A DNA stretch of 64,000 nt, taken from contig NZ_BNDS01000004.1 of the NCBI RefSeq assembly GCF_014656545.1, positions 1-64,000 on the forward strand, given 5' to 3'. Made by a program: the position numbers and the translations under genes. Source of the stretch: Neobacillus kokaensis. Its GTDB lineage: Bacteria > Bacillota > Bacilli > Bacillales > Cytobacillaceae. Every line of letters begins with the position of its first letter. The first letter of the stretch is position 1. Below the pieces are notes generated by a model that was given only the letters and a program-made list of their open reading frames with translations, was not told where the DNA came from and searched no databases. Shown here one piece after another: positions 44,018 to 51,845 of the stretch.

Positions 44018-45010
44018 TTACCATAATGATGTATTAAATTTCTTGCTTGCAAAACGGTTCACGATTAGAACAACAATTAACCCTACAACCCCTTGCATCA
44101 TTCCAACTGCCGTCGCATATCCAAATTGGCCGCTTTGCAGACCGGTTCGAATGACATAAGTATCAATAATTTCTGCAACCTCGGCATTTCCTGGTGTTTT
44201 TAATAAATAAATTTGATCAAATCCTGCGGATAGAATATTTCCTAACGATAGGATAAATAAAATGAGAATCGTTGGCCTTATTCCTGTCAGGGTGATATGC
44301 CAGATTTGTCTTAACCTGCTTGCGCCATCTATTGCCGCTGCTTCATAAAGAGCTGGGTCAATTCCGGCAATGGCCGCAAAATAGATAATCGAACTCCAGC
44401 CAATATCCTTCCACACATAACTCCAGAACATAATCGAGTGAAAGTACTTTTCCTCCATTAAATAGAATGTGCTTCCATCACCTCCCATAAAGGAAATTAA
44501 TTCGTTTAAAAGCCCTGTATTTGGGGCTAAAATACTTTGAATGATTCCCACTACAACAACCCATGATAAGAAATGCGGCAAATAGGAAACACTCTGAAAG
44601 AAACTTCGAAGCTTATTACTTTTTATTTCATTAAAAATAAGTGCGAGTATGATTGGAAAGGGCATCGCCAAAATCAATTTCATCCCGCTGATAATGAGCG
44701 TATTTTTCACAAATGTCCAGCTTTGCGGATCCTGGAAGAAGCGCTCAAAATATTTAAGCCCCACCCAAGGACCGCCAAACATTCCCGTATCAAACCGAAA
44801 CTCCTTAAATGCCAGAACCATACCGGCCATAGGCAGATAAGAAAAAACGATGAAAAATACAATACACGGCAGCAGCATAATATACATAGCCCTGTGCTTC
44901 CATATGTTTTTGATAGTGAACTTCATTGGTTTAACCCTGTTCTTCTTTTTCTTACTGTTCTTACCTAGATTTGCTTCCGGTCCAATATTTTTTCCAGTCG
45001 TGACCTCCAT
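44018..45010 (-). CDS. Sugar ABC permease, LplB type
   Basis: 330 residues: a basic N-terminal tail (four consecutive Lys near residue 20), then six membrane segments and the EAA loop Glu-Ala-Ala-Ala-Ile-Asp-Gly-Ala-Ser-Arg. Standard order LplB, binding protein, LplC. No ATPase gene is present, so a shared MsmX-like ATPase is expected. ATG 45010 follows AAAGGAGG. Confidence 0.87.
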   Translation of the reverse strand: MEVTTGKNIGPEANLGKNSKKKKNRVKPMKFTIKNIWKHRAMYIMLLPCIVFFIVFSYLPMAGMVLAFKEFRFDTGMFGGPWVGLKYFERFFQDPQSWTFVKNTLIISGMKLILAMPFPIILALIFNEIKSNKLRSFFQSVSYLPHFLSWVVVVGIIQSILAPNTGLLNELISFMGGDGSTFYLMEEKYFHSIMFWSYVWKDIGWSSIIYFAAIAGIDPALYEAAAIDGASRLRQIWHITLTGIRPTILILFILSLGNILSAGFDQIYLLKTPGNAEVAEIIDTYVIRTGLQSGQFGYATAVGMMQGVVGLIVVLIVNRFASKKFNTSLW

Positions 45011-45027
45011 TGAACAATTCCTCCTTT

Positions 45028-46506
45028 CTACTGTTCAAAATAAACAGGATTGGTTAATAAAATTCGGTTTTCATCATGATCAAAAGCAGATACTCTTAGC
45101 CACATCAAATCTTTTATTCTAGCTTTCTCAAACCGGCAATCAAAATCAGCTTGATCACTGACATATAAATCTCCTAAATTAGATTCAATTTTGATAATTT
45201 CTATTTGCTCTGCATTTGTCAGGTGTATCAAAACACCTAATTCATGGAAGTCATTTACATGAATTCTGTCGCCGATCGTCCATTGCTCATTAATGGTCAC
45301 ATCAATTTGCGGAGATAGCGTAATGTAACTCCTGCCTAGTTTAACCGCGTCCAAAATATCCTTTTCTTCTGCATTTTCCTTAACAGAAACATATAAAAAC
45401 GCAGGTCTCTTAGTTGTGTTTGAATGATGCCAGTCTCTGCCGCATGTTGCCGGTATTTCAATACCACAATTTAAAAGCTGGGTCCATTTGGCAACTGCAT
45501 CTGCATTGGATATAGAATAATGTGGATCCTCCGAATTCCATACCTCGATAAAATCGATATATTCAAGAGACTCTAACGCATATTGCCAGCGGCAACCCGT
45601 ACAGTACGGGCTTCCGACATCGAACGGATGCGCAATTCCAATAACTAATCCTTGCTCTTTCATTTCCTTTAATTTTTCATTAATGTTCACTCGATCAATT
45701 AAAGTCCAATCAATCGGCTGTTGATCTTTATAGCCTAATGTTAAAAAATGTCCATGGAGTGTCGTCATTTCCAATCCCTTGATAAAGCGTATAGCATGCT
45801 CTGCCTGTTTAACTTCATCAAATGCACTTATGCTGTTATGATCCGTGATTGCCAGCCAATCGAGTTTTAGTTTGATGGCTTCCTTTATTAATTCTTCAGT
45901 CGTATGCCTTGCATCGCTATGCTGTGTGTGGGTATGAAGCTCTACTTTTTGAAATTGTGTTGGAACATACAATTCGCGTTCCCTCTTTAATCGCTCTTTT
46001 TTTGTTGTTGCTATTTCTATTGGCTGTTGGGCGTTTACAGCTTCCTTATGTACAGCCTGGATGGTACAGTTAATCAATGTTTTTTCCGTAACTAAGGCAT
46101 GAAAATTGAAGGATATATCCCAGAAACCAGGTTGAATTTCTTTCGTCTGTATTCCTGGCGTCGATTGACGATCATTAATAAAAACGGTTCCCGTTGACTC
46201 AAACCGGTGACAGCTTCCTTCATATCCTTGGCTTGAGCGGGCTGAGATTGTAATAAGATTTCTTACCGCTTGAATATGCAGCCGATCAGTAGAGGGCATG
46301 TTATTATCCTTTTGATAACGTAAAAACAGCTGGTCTAACTTTTCTTCTGCTGCTTCTTCGGTTGGTGAATAAGAGTAATGGATGACAAGTTCTTCAGTTG
46401 ACTTAGGTACTTCTACTCTCAAAATAATGTGCGATTGATGGGATTCTGGTGTAACAGCAATCTCATAATTTCCTAAGGTTGTTTGGATCAGTGAGGTTTT
46501 CTCCAC
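45028..46506 (-). CDS. PHP-domain phosphoesterase, CehA/McbA type
   Basis: 492 residues. About 190 N-terminal residues form a beta-rich domain, then a PHP domain: His-Thr-His-Thr-Gln-His-Ser-Asp-Ala (metal ligands), Ala-Ile-Thr-Asp-His-Asn-Ser, Glu-Met-Thr-Thr, Ala-His-Pro-Phe-Asp and a late Gly-Arg-Asp-Trp-His. A metal-dependent phosphoesterase is expected. GTG 46506 is preferred over GTG 46515 because of AAGGGTGG. It is the second gene of the 14-gene operon, right after the ROK kinase. Confidence 0.75.
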   Translation of the reverse strand: MEKTSLIQTTLGNYEIAVTPESHQSHIILRVEVPKSTEELVIHYSYSPTEEAAEEKLDQLFLRYQKDNNMPSTDRLHIQAVRNLITISARSSQGYEGSCHRFESTGTVFINDRQSTPGIQTKEIQPGFWDISFNFHALVTEKTLINCTIQAVHKEAVNAQQPIEIATTKKERLKRERELYVPTQFQKVELHTHTQHSDARHTTEELIKEAIKLKLDWLAITDHNSISAFDEVKQAEHAIRFIKGLEMTTLHGHFLTLGYKDQQPIDWTLIDRVNINEKLKEMKEQGLVIGIAHPFDVGSPYCTGCRWQYALESLEYIDFIEVWNSEDPHYSISNADAVAKWTQLLNCGIEIPATCGRDWHHSNTTKRPAFLYVSVKENAEEKDILDAVKLGRSYITLSPQIDVTINEQWTIGDRIHVNDFHELGVLIHLTNAEQIEIIKIESNLGDLYVSDQADFDCRFEKARIKDLMWLRVSAFDHDENRILLTNPVYFEQ

Positions 46507-46548
46507 AATAACCACCCTTTTTAAATGACTTCAAATCCATTATTACGT

Positions 46549-46562
46549 TGTAACCGCTTACT
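46549..46562 (-). promoter_or_regulatory. cre-like site between ROK and PHP genes
   Basis: TGTAACCGCTTACT on the plus strand fits 13 of 14 cre positions. It is inside the operon, where CcpA could act as a roadblock. Confidence 0.55.
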
Positions 46563-46586
46563 CTTTTGAAATAAACACTTATACAA

Positions 46587-47555
46587 TTAGCGAGATTCTA
46601 GCTTGTTTTCGTAAAGTTCCGGTATGGCAGCAGCTTCTAATAAACCGGTTTGTTCGAATGCAAAGGCTAGAGCACCTATTGCACCTGATTCCTCGTCCAA
46701 TGTGGATAGCTCGATGGAAACAGGAATTGGGGTGAATTGTGAGACTTTTAAACGGAGTACTTCAAGGATAACGGACATGGAAGCAGCAACCCCCCCACCG
46801 ATAATCACCTTTCTAGGATTAAGCAAACTCACGATATTCGATATGGCGATTGCAAGGTCCGTCACAAATTGATTGACAATCCTCACTGCGTCAGGTTCAT
46901 CCATTTTATAGCTTTGGAACAAAACTTTTGGGTCATATCCATGTCGTGATAAGGCCGTTCCTGAGGTCTTTTGTTCAAAGATTCCGAATTCACCGAACAG
47001 ATTTGTGTGAGCTTGTGGCAGATCTCCATCCCCCAATAAATACCCGATTTCTCCCGCCATAAATTGATCGCCTTGAACCATGGCTCCATTTGAAAATATG
47101 GCACTTCCTACACCAGTTCCAATCGCTATAAAAACAAAATCCTCAATTTTTTTTGCACTGCCTATCCATCGTTCCCCTTGAGCAGCGCAATTTACATCAT
47201 TATTGACAGAAATGGAACAATCAAAATACTGCTGCATCTTTTTCTTAAACGGCACATTCTTCCACTTGAATGCTGGGGCGTCAATAATCATTCCACTCAA
47301 ACTATTCGTGATACCGGGTACTCCGAACCCTATCGAAGCTACCTGATCTAACGTTAGGCCAGCAGCCTTTACAGATTCATATATGTACCTGTAAATTTGA
47401 TCATAATCGCTAGTCGTCTTTACTTTTTGTTTAAAAACCACATTTCCCCGCATGTCTGCTATGCAAATGAATATTTTGGTCCCGCCAATATCAACTCCGA
47501 CACCATACTTCTGATCGTAATTCTGACGAAACTTTTTATTGGTCATTGGTAACAT
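46587..47555 (-). CDS. ROK-family sugar kinase without the zinc motif
   Basis: 322 residues: Val-Asp-Ile-Gly-Gly-Thr-Lys at the phosphate site and Asn-Asn-Asp-Val-Asn with the catalytic Asp. The ROK zinc motif (Cys-x-Cys-Gly...Cys) is missing and replaced by Met-Ala-Gly-Glu-Ile-Gly-Tyr-Leu-Leu-Gly-Asp-Gly. Its closest look-alike is the ROK repressor encoded next to it, with Met-Ala-Gly-Glu-Ile-Gly-Tyr in the same place. It should phosphorylate mannose or another hexose released by the GH38 enzyme. First gene of the operon; ATG 47555 follows GGAGAG. Confidence 0.8.
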   Translation of the reverse strand: MLPMTNKKFRQNYDQKYGVGVDIGGTKIFICIADMRGNVVFKQKVKTTSDYDQIYRYIYESVKAAGLTLDQVASIGFGVPGITNSLSGMIIDAPAFKWKNVPFKKKMQQYFDCSISVNNDVNCAAQGERWIGSAKKIEDFVFIAIGTGVGSAIFSNGAMVQGDQFMAGEIGYLLGDGDLPQAHTNLFGEFGIFEQKTSGTALSRHGYDPKVLFQSYKMDEPDAVRIVNQFVTDLAIAISNIVSLLNPRKVIIGGGVAASMSVILEVLRLKVSQFTPIPVSIELSTLDEESGAIGALAFAFEQTGLLEAAAIPELYENKLESR

Positions 47556-47623
47556 AAGCTTCTCTCCATTATTTGCGATATTGTAAAAGTTAAGATTTGA
47601 TTAACTCCTTTTCCCCCTTTTAA

Positions 47624-47650
47624 GTTAGTTTGTTCTGACACGAAACTAAC
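47624..47650. promoter_or_regulatory. XylR/ROK-type operator
   Basis: Arms GTTAGTTT (47624-47631) and AAACTAAC (47643-47650) are exact complements around an 11-base centre. This closely resembles the XylR operator of Bacillus (TTAGTTTGTT...AACAAACTAA). It starts 10 bases downstream of the -10 box and should bind the ROK repressor of the gene at 47877-48995. Confidence 0.75.
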
Positions 47651-47659
47651 CATAAAATT

Positions 47660-47688
47660 AGTATATATGGGGCTTTTTTCCTCGTCAA
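47660..47688 (-). promoter_or_regulatory. Promoter of the 14-gene mannosidase-inositol operon
   Basis: -35 TTGACG (47683-47688), 17 bp, -10 TATACT (47660-47665) on the minus strand. Confidence 0.75.
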
Positions 47689-47876
47689 TAAAATTTACAA
47701 AATGTTCATAAAATTCACACTACTTTTACAGTAATTAGCTTTATATCAATCTATATTTTTTTGAACAACCCATCTTTTACATTTATATTGTTCACACATT
47801 TTTGATTACTATTACGTTTGTTTGTTTTCAATTAAAACAAACCATTACGTAATGAATCCTTCATTCGGCTCCGAAA

Positions 47877-48995
47877 TTAAAGCCAATCCCTTACCTGCCC
47901 AAATGAATATAGGATAATGCCTAATACACCAATATCCTCATTTTCTGAAGATAACTCGATGGTACATCTTAAGGGCGTTATGTTTTTTACCTCGCCTGTA
48001 ATTGCGGGTAAAATGCGGCCAAGTTCTGTCCCCATCTTGCCGCCAATGATCACCTTCTCTGGATTCAACAGACTAATCATATTTGCGATTCCTAGAGAAA
48101 GCGTTTGTATAAAATTATCTACTAATTCCCGCTCATTTGCTTCTGCATCTTCACGCTTTTTTATAATTTCATAGAAGTTAACAGCATGACGGTCAAACGC
48201 CAATAGTGATGCGGACTTATCAAACGAACCAAAATCGCCTAACTGAGTAATTTCTTGACGCTTGATATCTGAATGAAAGGCGAAATACCCGATTTCTCCA
48301 GCCATAAAATCCTTTCCTTGAATTAATTCCCCGTTGGCCATAATGGCGCTGCCAATCCCCTTTTCTATGAAAATATAAATAAAGTCATCCATATTTCTTG
48401 CTTTACCAAGCCATTTCTCACCAAGCGCCATGCAATTTACATTATTATTGATAAACATCGGCATGGAGAAATGTTGTTTCATATAAGGGATGAATTCGAT
48501 ATTCTCCCATTGTAATTCCGGTGAATGGACAATCCCCCGCTCACTATCTGCGGTTCCAGGTATACAGAATCCAATTGCGATTATTTGTTGAATAGAAACC
48601 GGCGATAAATCGATGCATTTATGAATGGCCTCGCGAATCACATGAAGCTGATTGGTCGGGGAAAAAGTGGTTTTATAAATCACGTTCCCGTCCAAGTCTG
48701 CTAAACAAATATAAAGTCTAGAGCTGGATATTTCGATACCAATTCCAAAACCGGAGCTTGGATTAAAACCAAGCTGTATGGCGCGCCTGCCGCCTTCCTT
48801 GGTAGATTCGGCATACCCTAATTCAATCACAAATTTTTTCTCGATTAATTCGTCAACGATAGAAGAAACGGTTGAACGGCTGATTCCTAGTTTACGTGAG
48901 ACTTTAGCCCGGCTGATGGGCTGCTCATTTCTGATGGTTTCTAATACAAGATCCCTATTCATCTTCTTGATTAATTCGATATGCCCCTTTTTCAT
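47877..48995 (-). CDS. ROK-family transcriptional repressor (XylR/NagC type)
   Basis: 372 residues: an N-terminal winged helix-turn-helix (Ser-Arg-Ala-Lys-Val-Ser-Arg-Lys-Leu-Gly-Ile-Ser-Arg-Ser-Thr-Val-Ser-Ser) and a ROK domain. The catalytic Asp of the kinases is Asn here (Ile-Asn-Asn-Asn-Val-Asn) and the zinc motif is missing, so it binds but should not phosphorylate sugar. It lies just upstream of the ROK kinase and its operator, and probably represses the operon. ATG 48995 follows AGAGGGG. Confidence 0.85.
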   Translation of the reverse strand: MKKGHIELIKKMNRDLVLETIRNEQPISRAKVSRKLGISRSTVSSIVDELIEKKFVIELGYAESTKEGGRRAIQLGFNPSSGFGIGIEISSSRLYICLADLDGNVIYKTTFSPTNQLHVIREAIHKCIDLSPVSIQQIIAIGFCIPGTADSERGIVHSPELQWENIEFIPYMKQHFSMPMFINNNVNCMALGEKWLGKARNMDDFIYIFIEKGIGSAIMANGELIQGKDFMAGEIGYFAFHSDIKRQEITQLGDFGSFDKSASLLAFDRHAVNFYEIIKKREDAEANERELVDNFIQTLSLGIANMISLLNPEKVIIGGKMGTELGRILPAITGEVKNITPLRCTIELSSENEDIGVLGIILYSFGQVRDWL

Positions 48996-49134
48996 CTATA
49001 ACCCCTCTTACTTTTCCAAAAATATGATTAAATAGGATGAACTAACATGAATGTATCAAAACTTTCAGAAAGTTGGAAGCATATTTTTCCGTAATATACA
49101 AAAAGAGGGAAGGATATCTTTCAAGCTGTAACCT

Positions 49135-49650
49135 CTATGTTCCTATATTTCGATAAGCTTTGTGTTTGTTTACGTCTTCGTGTTCATTATGCCGATCCTC
49201 AATCAATTGGCTTACTTTAGCTAAAATAAAAGTAATGAGTACAGATGCTAGAACGATACCGTAGAAACCGGCACCAATTCCAATTCCCACACCGCCGGCA
49301 AAAAACACCATCGCCGCGGATGTGAGGCCTTTCACGCGTAAACCGTCTTTTAAAATCAGACCCGCCCCTAAAAACCCTAAGCCGGAAACTATTTGAGCGG
49401 TAAGGCGCATCGGATCCATCCGGTTATTGATATTTGAATTACCGAAAATTTCGGCACTATAAATGGATATAATGGTAATTAACGTACAGGAAACAGAAAC
49501 ATAGGTAAAAGTCTTTAAGCCCGCCGGTTTATTTTTAGCACTGCGATCCCAGCCAATAAACATTCCGAGAAGGGCACTTATCACAAGCCGAAGATAAATT
49601 TCGATATTTTTTAATAAATGTTCTTCATAAAAAATGCCTAAATGATCCAT
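49135..49650 (-). CDS. MgtC/SapB family membrane protein
   Basis: About 171 residues; four to five membrane segments with the family blocks Gly-Trp-Asp-Arg, Lys-Pro-Ala-Gly-Leu-Lys-Thr, Val-Ser-Gly-Leu-Gly-Phe-Leu-Gly-Ala-Gly and Val-Lys-Gly-Leu-Thr-Ser-Ala-Ala. Conserved bacterial membrane protein linked to Mg2+-limitation or acid stress; the precise role is unclear. ATG 49650 is chosen because GGGGG lies too near ATG 49656. The link to the PHP/DeoR pair upstream is unclear. Confidence 0.85.
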   Translation of the reverse strand: MDHLGIFYEEHLLKNIEIYLRLVISALLGMFIGWDRSAKNKPAGLKTFTYVSVSCTLITIISIYSAEIFGNSNINNRMDPMRLTAQIVSGLGFLGAGLILKDGLRVKGLTSAAMVFFAGGVGIGIGAGFYGIVLASVLITFILAKVSQLIEDRHNEHEDVNKHKAYRNIGT

Positions 49651-49709
49651 TTCCATACCCCCATTCAAGACAGTCCGTTTGTCTATTTATTGGAGAGCCC
49701 GCTAAACAA

Positions 49710-50732
49710 TCATCCCTTTAATTCTAAAACATCTAAATAGAGCGGCTTCATGATTCTCTTTCTATTTTCAAAGGTTGCTATTTCAGTTACTCCCTTTTTT
49801 ATAAGTGTTTCAGTGTTTAAATCGATAAACGCTCCGATGTCATCAGGGAAATGGGAATCTGATGAGGTTGTAAAGCAAACCCCATGGTTGACTAATATAT
49901 TTAAAAACTTTGGACTTGGACACATTTCTTTAACAGGATAACGATAATATAAGCCCGCATTTATTTCGGTGGCCGTACCCGTTTCTACTAACGCTTTTGC
50001 AATTCTTTCATAATACGGAAGTAAAATTTGTTCATCCGGACGGTAATTAAACACCTTTAAATTATCTAAATGGGCTACGAAGTTAAACAATTGACTACGA
50101 ATTGCCTTTTCAACAACATTGAAAAAATCCGCATACAATGAATCTAATTGATAGTTCTGAAATAGATGTTGTGTCTCCGGATTATCGAATCCCCAGCCGT
50201 TGTAAAAGTGTACCGAACCGATTACATAATCCCATTCATAAGAACCGAGAAGTTCTTTTAATTCTTCCTCCCCGCCAGGAAAATAGTCTGCTTCAATTCC
50301 AAGCCTAAGAATGATTCCCTCCGCTTTCCAACGTTTTTTCGCATCTGTAATGGCACGGACAAAATCCTCCATCGATTCTGTCATTACTTGAGATAACCAA
50401 GTTCTTTGAAGATTTCCGAGTTCGGTATCACTTATATCTACAAATCTTTCAAAATAGGCCTTCGTTTCTTTAAAGCGATATAAATGGTCGACAATCCCTA
50501 CCTCACGCAGACCCTTACGTTTCGCTTCTTTTAAATATAAGTCAATCCATGATGAATCATAGGATCTCTTTTGCATACGTTCAGATAGGCGATCCATACT
50601 TTTTTGCAGCCAGTCTATCGAATGCCGTTGTTCCTTTAGCGGCTGGAAATAATCTAACGCTTGGTTTGTTCGATCAAGCCAGCGCAAAGAATAAGGACCT
50701 TCCTCAAGGTGTAAATGATAATCAACCTTCAT
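49710..50732 (-). CDS. PHP-domain phosphatase, histidinol-phosphatase-like
   Basis: 340 residues. PHP motifs: Asp-Tyr-His-Leu-His at the start, Gly-Ile-Val-Asp-His, Gly-Ile-Glu-Ala-Asp-Tyr, Gly-Ser-Val-His-Phe and Ser-Asp-Ser-His-Phe near the end. Resembles HisJ-type histidinol phosphatases, but there are no histidine genes nearby; in this setting it may act on a sugar phosphate. ATG 50732 overlaps the end of deoR by 11 bases, with GGAGGG inside it, so the two genes are coupled. Confidence 0.75.
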   Translation of the reverse strand: MKVDYHLHLEEGPYSLRWLDRTNQALDYFQPLKEQRHSIDWLQKSMDRLSERMQKRSYDSSWIDLYLKEAKRKGLREVGIVDHLYRFKETKAYFERFVDISDTELGNLQRTWLSQVMTESMEDFVRAITDAKKRWKAEGIILRLGIEADYFPGGEEELKELLGSYEWDYVIGSVHFYNGWGFDNPETQHLFQNYQLDSLYADFFNVVEKAIRSQLFNFVAHLDNLKVFNYRPDEQILLPYYERIAKALVETGTATEINAGLYYRYPVKEMCPSPKFLNILVNHGVCFTTSSDSHFPDDIGAFIDLNTETLIKKGVTEIATFENRKRIMKPLYLDVLELKG

Positions 50733-51525
50733 TATCTTTTCCCTCCAATACTGTGATCCACTGTAGCATAGTGTCTAGCTCCGTTTGTTTCCAAGACAAT
50801 GGCATGTCTTGATTACAAATAATATAATCAACCTTTGCTAAAGGACAAATTTGATAAAAGGACTCCTGTTGGATTTTCGAAGAATCGGCCAATAGAAAAA
50901 CCTGATTAGCTCTTTCTACCATTACCGTCGATACCATACATTCTTCAAAATTATAATCGCTGACATGACTGGTTGTGATGCCGCCGCAAGAGAGAAATAA
51001 TTTATCAAACCGAAATGACTCCATCATTTTGCAAGTCAGTGCCCCGATGATTGATTTTTGGGCAGGATTTGTGACTCCCCCGAGGACAATGATTTTCCCA
51101 TCAAACTGTTGGGCTTCTACCAGCTTATTTAATTCATCGGCTGCCGCTAGCGAATTGGTCACAATGGTGACATCTTTCACCCCTGAAATCGCCCTTGCCA
51201 GGTAAATGTTTGTTGTCCCGACATCAATCATGATGGTGTCGCCATCCTGTATAAAAGCGGCGGCTTTCCTTCCTATCGCCGCTTTTGCTTCACTTCTTAC
51301 ATTCATTTTGCTTTCGAAATGCGGCTCATTATTGGTCTGAAGAAAATTGACGGCCCCGCCGTGAACCCTTTTCACCATCTTATTCTTTTCCAATGCATCC
51401 AAGTCGCGGCGAATGGTTTCAGGCGCCACTCCCAATTCTTGAGCAAGCGCAGCAACAAATACCTTCTTGTCTTTTTCTAATTGTGCCACAATATGCTGCT
51501 GACGTTCGTTTAAAAATACATCCAT
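50722..51525 (-). CDS. DeoR-family transcriptional regulator
   Basis: 267 residues. An N-terminal DeoR helix-turn-helix with Val-Ala-Pro-Glu-Thr-Ile-Arg-Arg-Asp-Leu and the following Val-Lys-Arg-Val-His-Gly-Gly-Ala, then the C-terminal sugar-phosphate sensor domain (Asp-Val-Gly-Thr-Thr). It probably controls its own operon with the PHP gene, and perhaps the sulfatase operon upstream. Candidate operator at 51610-51637. ATG 51525 follows AGGGGAG. Confidence 0.87.
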   Translation of the reverse strand: MDVFLNERQQHIVAQLEKDKKVFVAALAQELGVAPETIRRDLDALEKNKMVKRVHGGAVNFLQTNNEPHFESKMNVRSEAKAAIGRKAAAFIQDGDTIMIDVGTTNIYLARAISGVKDVTIVTNSLAAADELNKLVEAQQFDGKIIVLGGVTNPAQKSIIGALTCKMMESFRFDKLFLSCGGITTSHVSDYNFEECMVSTVMVERANQVFLLADSSKIQQESFYQICPLAKVDYIICNQDMPLSWKQTELDTMLQWITVLEGKDNEG

Positions 51526-51609
51526 TATATTAGCTCCCCTTACATCCTAAAAAAGATTATTTGGGTATGTTTGTTTTGTTGTTACCGTTAATTAATTCAA
51601 ACATAATAC

Positions 51610-51637
51610 AACATAAATCAAATCTTAAATTTATGTT
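51610..51637. promoter_or_regulatory. Inverted repeat upstream of deoR
   Basis: AACATAAAT (51610-51618) and ATTTATGTT (51629-51637) are exact complements with a 10-base centre; flanking bases extend the symmetry with one gap. A candidate DeoR operator. The rest of the region 51526-51720 is AT-rich with nothing else evident. Confidence 0.5.
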
Positions 51638-51720
51638 ATTATAAATAAACTCATTTGTAAATTAAAACTTTCAAATAATTTAAATAATTTTTCGAGGGAA
51701 ATCCACAGAGAAGGTTTACA

Positions 51721-51768
51721 CAACCTAAAAAAAAAGACGCAGTGAAATCTCACTGGTCTTTTAGGTTG
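51721..51768. terminator. Two-way terminator after the sulfatase gene
   Basis: Nested arms: outer CAACCTAAAA/TTTTAGGTTG and inner AAAGAC..CAGTGA/TCACTG..GTCTTT, with A and T runs on both sides. It ends the minus-strand sulfatase operon. Confidence 0.8.
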
Positions 51769-51845
51769 AATTTATCTTTTTAAGTTTCTGTCCTGTTAAA
51801 AGTCGTAGTTGATTGTATAGAGTGGAATTCTCTTAAAATTTCAAT

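Noticed and set aside
51577..51592. cre site upstream of deoR
   Set aside because: Only the TGTTACCGTT half fits; too many mismatches in the other half.
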